Of a stretch of DNA of 64,000 bases, positions 8,449-16,347 are shown piece after piece. The DNA is from Mycobacterium sp. 1554424.7 (GTDB lineage: Bacteria; Actinomycetota; Actinomycetes; Mycobacteriales; Mycobacteriaceae), in assembly GCF_001665295.1 (NCBI RefSeq), contig NZ_LZSE01000135.1, positions 1 to 64,000 on the forward strand, read 5' to 3'. How positions within the stretch are numbered: position 1 is the stretch's first letter; each line of letters starts with the position of its first letter. The notes under the pieces were generated by a model. It did no database searches. It was not told where the DNA came from and was given only the letters and a program-made list of their open reading frames with translations. A program made the position numbers and the translations under genes.

Positions 8449-8928
8449 TCAGGCGTTCACCGGTTGGCGGGCACGGTCGTGGCGGCGCATCCGCTCCATC
8501 GTGGCGAAGTACCAGGCCAGCGGGAAGGAAAAGCTGGTGAAGAAGCTGGCCAGGAAGAACAGCCACGGACGCCGGACGCCGCGCCGGTAGCCGTCGACGA
8601 TCGTAAACACCGGCAGCAGAATGACATTCGAGATGATGTAGTCCTGGCTGCCCGAGCCGGCGGCCGGGTTGCCGAACTGCTGCGCCAGGAAGTGCGGATA
8701 GCTGGCCGGCCCCGAGACGATGCTGCCCTCGCCGTGCGCGGCGAGCACGAAATGGATGTTGAAGTACCAGCCCAGCACGATCGAGGCGATGCCGGCCGCG
8801 TAGTAGACGAGTTCCAGCGGCGAGAACCAGGGGCCCTCCGCGGGTTTGGCGTAGATCTTCGGGTTCGACGCGATAATCCAGCCGATGACGGCGATCCCGA
8901 GTATTGCGTGAATGTAGAGCCAGATCAT
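8449..8928 (-). CDS. DUF2834-type integral membrane protein (Rv3831-like)
   Basis: This protein of about 159 residues has four predicted membrane segments, starting with WLYIHAILGIAVIGWIIAS and including LELVYYAAGIASIVLGWYF and WLFFLASFFTSFSFPLAWYF. It resembles the DUF2834 family, of unknown function. ATG at 8928 is preferred over ATG at 8973 because the longer form would start inside a palindromic operator. Its stop lies two bases from the convergent HxlR stop. It is divergent from a TetR gene, which suggests it belongs to that regulator's small regulon. Confidence 0.7.
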   Translation of the reverse strand: MIWLYIHAILGIAVIGWIIASNPKIYAKPAEGPWFSPLELVYYAAGIASIVLGWYFNIHFVLAAHGEGSIVSGPASYPHFLAQQFGNPAAGSGSQDYIISNVILLPVFTIVDGYRRGVRRPWLFFLASFFTSFSFPLAWYFATMERMRRHDRARQPVNA

Positions 8929-8958
8929 GGCCGAAGTGTCGCCCGGGTGGCGAAGTTT

Positions 8959-8972
8959 TGTCAATATTGACA
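8959..8972. promoter_or_regulatory. TetR operator, copy 1
   Basis: TGTCAATATTGACA is a perfect 14-base palindrome in the divergent promoter between the DUF2834 gene and tetR. The flanking 15-mer CGAAGTTTTGTCAAT (8951-8965) recurs in inverted orientation at 9635-9649, beyond the tetR gene. Confidence 0.75.
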
Positions 8973-8999
8973 TACAGATCCTGGGGTACCTTACTGAGC

Positions 9000-9617
9000 A
9001 TGGTCAGGCCCGCGCAGACGGCGCGCAGCGAACGCACCCGGGAGGCGCTGATACAGGCCGCCCTGGTGCGCTTCCTCGCACAGGGCGTCGAGGAGACGTC
9101 GGCCGAGCAGATCGCGGCGGACGCGGGAGTGTCGCTGCGGACGTTCTATCGCCACTTCCGGTCCAAGCACGACCTGCTGTTTGCCGACTACACGGGATTG
9201 AACTGGTTTCGCGCGGCGCTGGACGCGCGTCCCGTCGACGAACCGATCATCGATTCGGTGCAGTCCGCGGTCTTCTCGTTCCCGTATGACGTTGAGGCCG
9301 TGACGAAGATCGCCGCGTTGCGGGGCGGTGAGATCGATCCCGGCCGCATCGTCCGCCACATCCAGGAAGTGCAGGCCGACTTCGCGAACGCGATCCAGGA
9401 GCGACTGCTGAGGCGTAGCTGCACCGCGGCCGGGTCGCCGGATGCCCGGTTGCGCGCCACGGTGACGGCGCGCTGCATCGCGGCCGCGGTATTCGGTGCG
9501 ATGGAATTCTGGATGCTCGGCGAGGATCGGTCGCTGGGCGAGCTGGCGCGGGTGTCCCATGTCGCGCTCGAGTCGCTGCGGGCCGGCATCACCGACGTCT
9601 GGGCCGCCGGGGCCTGA
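9000..9617 (+). CDS. TetR/AcrR-family regulator (Rv3830c-like)
   Basis: This 205-residue protein has a TetR N-terminal helix-turn-helix (EALIQAALVRFLAQGVEE, then SAEQIAADAGVSLRTFYRHF, then SKHDLLFADY) and a divergent ligand-binding half. In M. tuberculosis the orthologue also sits between Rv3829c and Rv3831. Operator-like GTCA-N4-TGAC palindromes lie just upstream and just downstream of the gene, so it probably represses itself, the DUF2834 gene and the flavoprotein gene. The ATG at 9000 is used; an upstream in-frame start at 8904 would read through the operator. Confidence 0.9.
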   Translation: MVRPAQTARSERTREALIQAALVRFLAQGVEETSAEQIAADAGVSLRTFYRHFRSKHDLLFADYTGLNWFRAALDARPVDEPIIDSVQSAVFSFPYDVEAVTKIAALRGGEIDPGRIVRHIQEVQADFANAIQERLLRRSCTAAGSPDARLRATVTARCIAAAVFGAMEFWMLGEDRSLGELARVSHVALESLRAGITDVWAAGA

Positions 9618-9627
9618 ATCGATGTTT

Positions 9628-9641
9628 CGTCACAATTGACA
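9628..9641. promoter_or_regulatory. TetR operator, copy 2
   Basis: CGTCACAATTGACA carries the same half-sites (GTCA-N4-TGAC) as copy 1 and continues into AAAACTTCG. Together this gives a 15-base exact inverted copy of the sequence upstream of tetR. It lies 44 bases before the start of the flavoprotein gene. Confidence 0.7.
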
Positions 9642-9684
9642 AAACTTCGCGGCCATGCCAGCCTCCATTCCGGAGGGCAGGGAT

Positions 9685-11247
9685 ATGACTGACTATGACG
9701 CGATCGTCATCGGCGCGGGCCACAACGGGCTGGCGGCGGCGGTGCTGCTGCAAAAGGCCGGGCTGCGGACGCTGTGTCTGGATTCCAAGCTGTATGCCGG
9801 CGGGATGGCTTCCACGGTGGAGCTTTTCGACGGCTACCACTTCGAGATCGCCGGCTCGGTGCAGTTCCCGACGGCCTCGGTGGTGGTCGAGGAACTGGGC
9901 CTGGACGCCCTGGAGACCCTCGACCTCGAGGTGATGTCGGTCGCGGTGCGCGGCGTCGGCGATGATCCGCTGATCCAGTACAGCGACCCGATCAAGCTGT
10001 TCACCCATCTCAACGAGGTGCACGGCGCGGACGCGGTCAACGGGATGGCCGGGCTGATGGCCTGGAGCCAGGCGCCGACGCGGGCGCTCGGCCGGTTCGA
10101 GGCCGGGACCGAGCCGAAGACCTTCGACGAGATGTATGCCTGCGCCACCAACGAATTCGAACGCTCGGCCATCGACGACATGCTGTTCGGGTCGGTGACC
10201 GACGTGCTGGACCGGTACCTGCCGGATCGGGAGAAGCACGGCGCGTTGCGCGGCTCGATGACGGTGCTGGCCGTCAATACCCTGTACCGCGGGCCGTCCA
10301 CCCCGGGCAGCGCCGCGGCGCTGGCCTTCGGGCTCGGAGTTCCCGACGGGGACACCATGCAGATGAAGAAGCTGCGCGGTGGCATCGGCGCGCTGACCGC
10401 GCACCTGGCTCAGCTGTTGGAAAGCCTGGGCGGCGAGGTGCGGCTGCGCACCAAGGTCACCGAAATCCTGGTGGCCGACGGGCGGGTGACCGGCGTGCGC
10501 ACCGAGTCGGGGGACACCCTCTCCGCGAAGACCGTCGTCTCAAACCTCGCGCCGGACGTGACGCTCAACGAGCTGGTCGACCCTGCCGCGCTGCCCGCCG
10601 ACATCCGCGAGCGGTACGCGGGGATCGACCACCGCGGCAGCTATCTGCAGATGCACTTCGCGCTAAACGAGGCACCGCGGTTCGCCGCGCCCTACGAGGC
10701 GCTGAACGAGCCGGCGATGCAGGCCTCGATCGGCATCTTCAGCACCCCGGAGGAGGTCCAGCAGCAGTGGGAGGATTGCAAGCGCGGGATCGTCCCGGCC
10801 GACCCGACCGTGGTGTTGCAGATCCCGTCGCAGAACGATCCCGACCTGGCGCCGGAGGGCAAGCACGCCGCGTCGGCGTTCGCCCTGTGGTTCCCGATCG
10901 AGGGCGGCGCGGACTACGGCCAGGCGAAAGTCGAGATGGGCCAGCGGGTCATCGACAAGATCACCCGGCTGGCGCCGAACTTCGAGGGCAGCATCATCCG
11001 GCACACCACCTTCACGCCCAGGCACATGGGCGTGATGTTCGGGGCCCCGGGTGGTGACTTCTGCCACGGGTTGCTGAGCTCGGACCAGATCGGGCCGAAC
11101 CGGCCGGGCCCGAGAGGCTTTCGCGGCCAGCCGATCCCGATTCATGGCCTGTACCTGGGCGGCGCGGGCTGCCACGGCGGACCGGGGATCACGTTCATCC
11201 CCGGCTACAACGCCGCCCGGGCGGCGCTGGACGACTTGGGCCGCTAG
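9685..11247 (+). CDS. Phytoene dehydrogenase-like FAD oxidoreductase (Rv3829c-like)
   Basis: This 520-residue protein belongs to the amine-oxidase/phytoene-desaturase superfamily and resembles Rv3829c and the PYROXD2 group. The N-terminal dinucleotide-binding motif is IVIGAGHNGLAAAVLLQKAG, followed by LDSKLYAGGMAST. The C-terminal FAD-contacting segment is GLYLGGAGCHGGPGITFIPG. The substrate is unknown; no carotenoid synthesis genes lie nearby. The ATG at 9685 follows a GGAGGGCAGG ribosome site, so the earlier in-frame start at 9655 is not needed. It is downstream of tetR and behind the second operator copy, so it is probably released when TetR binds its ligand. Confidence 0.85.
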   Translation: MTDYDAIVIGAGHNGLAAAVLLQKAGLRTLCLDSKLYAGGMASTVELFDGYHFEIAGSVQFPTASVVVEELGLDALETLDLEVMSVAVRGVGDDPLIQYSDPIKLFTHLNEVHGADAVNGMAGLMAWSQAPTRALGRFEAGTEPKTFDEMYACATNEFERSAIDDMLFGSVTDVLDRYLPDREKHGALRGSMTVLAVNTLYRGPSTPGSAAALAFGLGVPDGDTMQMKKLRGGIGALTAHLAQLLESLGGEVRLRTKVTEILVADGRVTGVRTESGDTLSAKTVVSNLAPDVTLNELVDPAALPADIRERYAGIDHRGSYLQMHFALNEAPRFAAPYEALNEPAMQASIGIFSTPEEVQQQWEDCKRGIVPADPTVVLQIPSQNDPDLAPEGKHAASAFALWFPIEGGADYGQAKVEMGQRVIDKITRLAPNFEGSIIRHTTFTPRHMGVMFGAPGGDFCHGLLSSDQIGPNRPGPRGFRGQPIPIHGLYLGGAGCHGGPGITFIPGYNAARAALDDLGR

Positions 11248-11253
11248 AGGCCG

Positions 11254-11586
11254 CTAACCCCGCTCGGCCAGCAGTTCGTCGAGCAGCGCGACGAATTCGT
11301 CGGGGCGCACCGGCGTGAACGCCGGGCTGGGCCAGGTTCCCGGCACGTCCAGGGTGATCAGCGTCGACTTGAACGGCCGTTGCACGTCCAGGGGCAGCCA
11401 GCGGCGCAGGTCGGAGCTGCCCCAGATGCGGAAGCGCTGCATGAACATGCCCAACGCCTCGGCCTTGTACCCGTCGATCGTGTCCAGCGCGATCACCTTG
11501 GACGTGCCGGAAGGAAAGTGGTAGCGGCGCAACGTGATCGCGGCGCGATCCAGTTGCACCAGCCCGTCGTCGTAACTGGAGTTCAT
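11254..11586 (-). CDS. Conserved hypothetical protein (Rv3819-like), possible PH-like fold
   Basis: This 110-residue soluble protein has alternating beta-type segments (AAITLRRYHFPSGTSKVIAL, FMQRFRIWG, RWLPLD, STLITLD) ending in a helix, DEFVALLDELLAE. The pattern resembles small PH-like proteins, but that is only an impression. Length and position match Rv3819. ATG at 11586 overlaps the stop of the MBL-Rieske gene as ATGA, so the two are translationally coupled and probably act together. An earlier ATG at 11649 would lie inside that gene. Confidence 0.7.
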   Translation of the reverse strand: MNSSYDDGLVQLDRAAITLRRYHFPSGTSKVIALDTIDGYKAEALGMFMQRFRIWGSSDLRRWLPLDVQRPFKSTLITLDVPGTWPSPAFTPVRPDEFVALLDELLAERG

Positions 11587-13133
11587 TTCCGAGTGCTTCG
11601 CAGCTGGTGTCCCCGCGCGGTCAGGCAGTGGCCGTCGTCCAGTCGCCACTGCCAGCCGTGCAGGTTACAGGTCAACGTGTCATCCTCGATCACACCGAAT
11701 TTCGAGAGGTCGGCCTTGAGGTGGGGGCATCGGCGCTGAATTTCCCAGCCGTCCATGGTGATCGACGCGGAGTCGTCGTGGGTCTCGGCGAACCATCCGT
11801 CGGCGTAGGCGATCCGTTCGTCGGTCAGGCACTTGAAGAACGTGTACAGGTACTCGTTGTAGCCGCCCACCCGCCACGCGGCGAACCGGGTGGACAAGAA
11901 GATGGTGTTGACCCAGTCGGGTTCGCGGTCGCGCAGCACGGTCCGCACGAGCTCCGGCGCAATGGCGAAACCGTAGCGGACCTTCTCGTCCGGAATCCGT
12001 TCGCGCACAGACCTTTTCGGGAAGTCCAGGATCACGGTCTCAGGGCCGATGACGAGCTCGACGGGGTAGCCGATGCCGTCGCAGATCTCGTCGCTTTGCA
12101 GCATGATCGGCTCGAACAGGGCGCGCAGTGGTTCCAGCAGCGGCTCGCCCGCGGCGGGGGCCCAACTCGCGCGCTCCGCGGCCAGCGCCGGGGCCATCCG
12201 CTCGGCGTAGTCGGCGATGTAGGCCGCTTTGCCGGTGGTGAAGATGGCCTCGACTTGATCGTCGGGCAGCGGATGGCGAAGCGAATTCAGTGTCGTGCCG
12301 GTGAAGTCCGCGGTCGACCCGGGCATCATCAGCAGGCCGCCGTCGTGCCCGTGGGCGCGCATCTGTTCCAGGAAGACCGCCTGGTCGGGAAAGATGTTGG
12401 CGGGGTCGCCGTGGTCGTCGTTGAGGTGGCGCAGCTCAGGGTCCAAGAAGCAGGGCGGCCCCGCCGACGGTACGACCCACCTCGCCCCGACCTGGGCGAT
12501 GTACTGCCGGGCGCGGTCCATCTGCCGCTGCCTTTTCTGGATGCCGAACGACTCTTTGGCGCGGGCCGGCATGTCGTAGACCATCGGGTACCAGATCGCC
12601 CCGGAGTACTGCAGCAGGTGTACGTCGATCTGGCCGAAGTCGGCGGCGAGCACGTCCAGATCCACCGGCCGGGCGTCGTTCATGTTGAAAACCGTTGTCG
12701 CACCGTCGGAAACGACCAGCGCCGAATCGCCGATCGGACCGTCGGCCGGGGCGCGCAGGGCGATGATCATGACGTCGAGGTCGCCCTTGGGCCCGCTGAT
12801 CCGGTGCGTGGTCGAGTCGGTGGTTTCGAAAAACCGGTGAAACCCGAGTTTTTGCAACTCGTTTCGCAGGTCGGGGACCGGGAAGTCGGGCAGCAGCACG
12901 ACGGCGTCCTTGTTGACGTGCTCGCGCAGGTTCTTGGCGTCGAAGTGGTCCCTGTGCAGGTGCGAGACGTACAGGTAGTCGCAGTCGCCCAGCTGGTCCC
13001 AGTCCAGCGCGCTGTTGTCCGGGAACGGGAACCAGGACGCGAAGTAGGCGGGGTTGACCCAGGGGTCACAAAGGATGTTGCCCGCGTGGGTCTGAATCAG
13101 GAATCCGGCGTGGCCGACGCTCGTGACCTGCAC
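11583..13133 (-). CDS. MBL-fold hydrolase fused to a C-terminal Rieske domain (Rv3818-like)
   Basis: This 516-residue protein starts with a UlaG-like metallo-beta-lactamase fold: TSVGHAGFLIQT, then the metal site SHLHRDHFD near residues 57-65. Residues after about 430 contain a Rieske [2Fe-2S] site, CPHLKAD and CNLHGWQW, giving the CxH...CxxH ligand pattern. Combining Rieske and MBL domains recalls CMP-Neu5Ac hydroxylase, where the Rieske domain is N-terminal instead. An oxidative or hydrolytic role is therefore possible, but the substrate is unknown. The length matches Rv3818. It is upstream of and overlaps the Rv3819-like gene. Confidence 0.85.
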   Translation of the reverse strand: MQVTSVGHAGFLIQTHAGNILCDPWVNPAYFASWFPFPDNSALDWDQLGDCDYLYVSHLHRDHFDAKNLREHVNKDAVVLLPDFPVPDLRNELQKLGFHRFFETTDSTTHRISGPKGDLDVMIIALRAPADGPIGDSALVVSDGATTVFNMNDARPVDLDVLAADFGQIDVHLLQYSGAIWYPMVYDMPARAKESFGIQKRQRQMDRARQYIAQVGARWVVPSAGPPCFLDPELRHLNDDHGDPANIFPDQAVFLEQMRAHGHDGGLLMMPGSTADFTGTTLNSLRHPLPDDQVEAIFTTGKAAYIADYAERMAPALAAERASWAPAAGEPLLEPLRALFEPIMLQSDEICDGIGYPVELVIGPETVILDFPKRSVRERIPDEKVRYGFAIAPELVRTVLRDREPDWVNTIFLSTRFAAWRVGGYNEYLYTFFKCLTDERIAYADGWFAETHDDSASITMDGWEIQRRCPHLKADLSKFGVIEDDTLTCNLHGWQWRLDDGHCLTARGHQLRSTRK

Positions 13134-13173
13134 TGATACCTTTCAGGGGTGGACGGCTTGTCAGCCCCCGAGC

Positions 13174-13929
13174 TTAGCGCGACGGCTCGGCCCGGTGCTC
13201 GTCCGAGGCGTTCCACAGCCGCCGGTAGTAATCGATGCGCACCGGGTCGGGCTCGACGCCGTAGGCGGCGAAGAATTCCTCGTCCCAGCGGCGGCCGGGA
13301 TAGTTCCAGCCCAACGACAGGGTCGCCACCGCGAGGTCGGCCCACCGGTCGGCGACACCCAGTTCGCCGAAGTCGACGTGCCCGCAGCAGCGGCCGTCGT
13401 CACCGATCAGCGTGTTGGGTGCGCACGCGTCGCCGTGGCAGACCACTGCCCGATCGATCGGCGGCGGCGGCCCCAAGCGCGCGCGGGCGGAAGCCGACAG
13501 CCTGGCCAGCCGGCCGTCCACCGACCACTCGAAGGGGCAGGATGGCGCCGGCAAGCGGTCGTGCAGCAGGCGCAGCCCCGCGCCGATCGCGCGCACGGCG
13601 ACGTCGGGTGCCGCCAGCCACCGGGGGTGCACCGCTGACAGGCCGGGCAGCGCGCGGGTGCGCAGCCACGCGCGGCCCCCGTCGATGCCCCAGCCGAGCA
13701 CGTGCGGCACGCTGACGTAGCGCGCCGCCCAGCGCAGCCGTTCCGCCTCACCGGCCAAGACGGCGTCCTCGGTGCCGGCCACCTTGACGAATTCCGCGTC
13801 GAAAGGCCCCTGACCCACCCGGAAGGTGACCCCGCCCAGCTCGTTGACCCAGATCGCGCGCACGGGCCGGCCGGCGGCGAGCCGGGCGACGACCGCCGGC
13901 ACGTCGGGCGGGGAGGCGGGCACGGACAA
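13174..13929 (-). CDS. Aminoglycoside-phosphotransferase-like kinase (Rv3817-like)
   Basis: This protein of about 251 residues has the APH/choline-kinase catalytic core: Brenner motif VVCHGDACAPNTL near residue 165 and the metal-binding GHVDFGELGVADRWADLA near 186. An N-terminal lobe includes FRVGQGPFDAEFVKVAG with the ATP-binding Lys. It resembles APH(3') enzymes, but a metabolic substrate is at least as likely as an antibiotic. The start is TTG at 13929, seven bases after GAGAGG; GTG at 13923 is an alternative. It is divergent from the acyltransferase array. Confidence 0.8.
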   Translation of the reverse strand: MSVPASPPDVPAVVARLAAGRPVRAIWVNELGGVTFRVGQGPFDAEFVKVAGTEDAVLAGEAERLRWAARYVSVPHVLGWGIDGGRAWLRTRALPGLSAVHPRWLAAPDVAVRAIGAGLRLLHDRLPAPSCPFEWSVDGRLARLSASARARLGPPPPIDRAVVCHGDACAPNTLIGDDGRCCGHVDFGELGVADRWADLAVATLSLGWNYPGRRWDEEFFAAYGVEPDPVRIDYYRRLWNASDEHRAEPSR

Positions 13930-13989
13930 CGGTGGCCTCTCTTCGGCGCTTGAGGCGGCTCACAGTCCGGAGCACTAGGCTGAAGCGCT

Positions 13990-14760
13990 GTGGAACCGGT
14001 ATACGGGACTGTCATCCAGCTTGCCCGCTTGGTCTGGCGGATCCAGGGTCTCAAGATCCGCGTCTCGGGCGTGGAGAACCTGCCGAAGACGGGCGGTGCG
14101 GTTATCGCGATCAACCACACCGGCTACCTGGACTTCACTTTCGCGGGTTTGCCCGCCTACAAGCAGGGCCTTGGGCGCAAGGTGCGGTTCATGGCCAAGC
14201 AGGAGGTCTTCGACAGCAAGATCACCGGGCCGATCATGCGCAGCCTGCGCCACATATCGGTGGACCGGCAGGACGGGGCCGCGTCCTACGAGGCCGCCGT
14301 CAGGAACCTCAAAGACGGCGAGCTCGTCGGTGTCTATCCCGAAGCCACGATCAGCCGCAGCTTCGAGATCAAGGAGTTCAAGTCGGGGGCGGCGCGGATG
14401 GCGGTCGACGCGGGCGTCCCGATCGTTCCGCACATCGTCTGGGGTGCGCAGCGGATCTGGACCAAGGGTCATCCCAAGAAGCTGTGGCGCCCGAAGGTGC
14501 CGATCGTGGTACTCGTCGGCGAACCGATCGAACCGACGCTGGCCGTCGAGGAACTGAAGGGACTGTTGCATTCGCGGATGCAACATTTGCTGGAGCGCGC
14601 CCAGGAGCTGTACGGACCGCATCCGGCCGGGGAATTCTGGGTGCCGCGCCGGCTGGGGGGCAGCGCCCCGTCGTTGGCCGAGGCGGCCCGGATGGACGCC
14701 GAGGACGCCGCCGCGCGGGCAGCCCGGCGCGCCGAGGCCCAGGGGCCGCCGGAGCAGTAA
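13990..14760 (+). CDS. PlsC-type acyltransferase, first of three tandem paralogues (Rv3816c-like)
   Basis: This 256-residue protein has the PlsC acyltransferase motifs: NHTGYLD (HX4D catalytic pair) at about residues 42-48 and VYPEATISRSFE at about 114-125. It ends in a shared tail motif, EFWVPRRLGGSAP. The acceptor-binding motif reads PEATISRS rather than the textbook PEGTRS. It probably uses acyl-CoA to acylate a glycerol-3-phosphate-like or glycolipid acceptor at the membrane; the acceptor is unknown. The start is GTG at 13990. The stop codon shares its last base with the next start. Confidence 0.85.
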   Translation: MEPVYGTVIQLARLVWRIQGLKIRVSGVENLPKTGGAVIAINHTGYLDFTFAGLPAYKQGLGRKVRFMAKQEVFDSKITGPIMRSLRHISVDRQDGAASYEAAVRNLKDGELVGVYPEATISRSFEIKEFKSGAARMAVDAGVPIVPHIVWGAQRIWTKGHPKKLWRPKVPIVVLVGEPIEPTLAVEELKGLLHSRMQHLLERAQELYGPHPAGEFWVPRRLGGSAPSLAEAARMDAEDAAARAARRAEAQGPPEQ

Positions 14761-15527
14761 TGGCGGAACCGACCTTTCGCACCCTCGAGATCCTGGCGCA
14801 GCTCGTCGTTCTGGCCACCGGCACGAGAATCAGCTACAGCGGCGAGGAGAACATCCCCGATCGCGGCGGGGCGGTGATCGCGATCAACCACACCAGCTAT
14901 GTCGACTTCCTTCCTGCCGCATTAGCCGTGCATCGCCGCCGCCGTCGGCTTAGATTCATGATCAAAGCCGAGATGCAGCAGGTGAAGGTGGTCAATTTCC
15001 TGATCAAGCGCACGCGCACCATTCCCGTGGATCGTGGCGCCGGCGCGGACGCCTACGCGGTGGCCGTGCGGCGGCTGCGCGAGGGCGAGCTGGTCGGTGT
15101 CTACCCGGAGGCCACGATCAGCCGCAGCTTCGAGCTCAAGGAATTCAAGACGGGCGCCGCCCGGATGGCCGCCGAAGCGAACGTCCCGATCGTGCCCGTG
15201 ATCGTCTGGGGTGCGCATCGCATCTGGACCAAGGACCATCCGCGAAACATCGGCCGCAAGAAGCTGCCGATCAGCGTGCAGGTGGGGGCGCCGCTGCGCG
15301 CCGCGGGTGACATCGAGTCCACCAACGCCGCGCTGCGCGAATCGATGACGACGCAGCTGCACCGCGCGCAGCAGGACTATTCGCACCCCGCCGGCGCCTA
15401 CTGGGTGCCGCGCCGGCTCGGCGGGGGCGCGCCGACCATGGCCGAGGCGGCGCAAATAGAGGCCGACGAGGCGGCGGCGAGGTCGGCCAGGAGGGCCGCC
15501 CACCGTACCCCGCATCAGTCGCGTTAG
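14760..15527 (+). CDS. PlsC-type acyltransferase, second tandem paralogue (Rv3815c-like)
   Basis: This 255-residue protein has the same order of motifs: NHTSYVD, VYPEATISRSFE, and the tail AYWVPRRLGGGAP. A basic patch RRRRRLRFMIKAEM after the first motif suggests membrane-surface contact. The start ATG at 14760 overlaps the preceding TAA by one base; a long in-frame open stretch upstream is a shadow of the first paralogue. The C-terminus is Ala/Arg/His-rich. Motif spacing is nearly the same in the three copies, which points to tandem duplication followed by divergence. Confidence 0.85.
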   Translation: MAEPTFRTLEILAQLVVLATGTRISYSGEENIPDRGGAVIAINHTSYVDFLPAALAVHRRRRRLRFMIKAEMQQVKVVNFLIKRTRTIPVDRGAGADAYAVAVRRLREGELVGVYPEATISRSFELKEFKTGAARMAAEANVPIVPVIVWGAHRIWTKDHPRNIGRKKLPISVQVGAPLRAAGDIESTNAALRESMTTQLHRAQQDYSHPAGAYWVPRRLGGGAPTMAEAAQIEADEAAARSARRAAHRTPHQSR

Positions 15528-15542
15528 GGGGAAGGAAGGAAC

Positions 15543-16328
15543 ATGGCAGAGCCGTTTTTCCGCTTGGCGGAGATCGTTGTTCCGGCGTTCGCCGCGATGA
15601 ACGGAACCAAGCTCAATTACGAAGGCTTGGAGAACATTCCGGCGCGGGGCGGGGCCTTGATCGCGCTCAACCACACCAGCTACCTGGATTGGATGCCGGC
15701 GTCGCTCGCCGCCAAAGAACGCAAGCGACGGCTGCGTTTCATGATCAAGGCGGAGATGGCGGACGTGAAGGCCGTCAACTTCGTGATCAAGCACTGCCAG
15801 CTCATTCCGGTGGACCGCCGGAACGGGGAGGAGGCGTACGCGGTGGCCGTGCAGAAGCTGCGGGAGGGCGAACTCGTCGGGCTGCACCCCGAGGCCACCA
15901 TCAGCCGCAGCTACGAACTGCGGGAGTTCAAGTCGGGAGCGGCCCGCATGGCGCTGGAGGCGCAGGTGCCGATCATTCCCATGATCGTCTGGGGCGCGCA
16001 CCGGATTTGGCCAAAGGACCATCCAAAGAAGGTGTTCCGCAACAAGGTTCCGATCACCGTGGCCGCCGGGCGGCCGCTCGCGCCGCAGGGCAACGCCGAC
16101 CAGCTCATCGCCGCGGTGCGTCAGGCGATGAACGCGATGCTGTACCGGGTGCAGGAGGAGTACCCGCACCCCGAGGGCGAGTTTTGGGTCCCGCGGCGCC
16201 TCGGCGGCTCCGCGCCGAATCAGGACGATTCCAGGGCGATCCGGTTGGCCGAATTGCAGCAGCGGATCCAGCGATCTGGCACCGACGGCGTGACGCGCCC
16301 GGGGCAGTCCCAAAGCGGATTGCACTGA
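15543..16328 (+). CDS. PlsC-type acyltransferase, third tandem paralogue (Rv3814c-like)
   Basis: This 261-residue protein has NHTSYLD, then LHPEATISRSYE, and the tail EFWVPRRLGGSAP followed by a Gln-rich end. The size matches Rv3814c. It has the strongest ribosome site of the three (GGGGGAAGGAAGG just before ATG). In this copy the third motif begins LHPEATIS instead of VYPEATIS, the clearest active-site difference among the paralogues. It is probably co-transcribed with its siblings and the HAD phosphatase downstream. Confidence 0.85.
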   Translation: MAEPFFRLAEIVVPAFAAMNGTKLNYEGLENIPARGGALIALNHTSYLDWMPASLAAKERKRRLRFMIKAEMADVKAVNFVIKHCQLIPVDRRNGEEAYAVAVQKLREGELVGLHPEATISRSYELREFKSGAARMALEAQVPIIPMIVWGAHRIWPKDHPKKVFRNKVPITVAAGRPLAPQGNADQLIAAVRQAMNAMLYRVQEEYPHPEGEFWVPRRLGGSAPNQDDSRAIRLAELQQRIQRSGTDGVTRPGQSQSGLH

Positions 16329-16347
16329 GAGAAGACGGATTCTCTCG

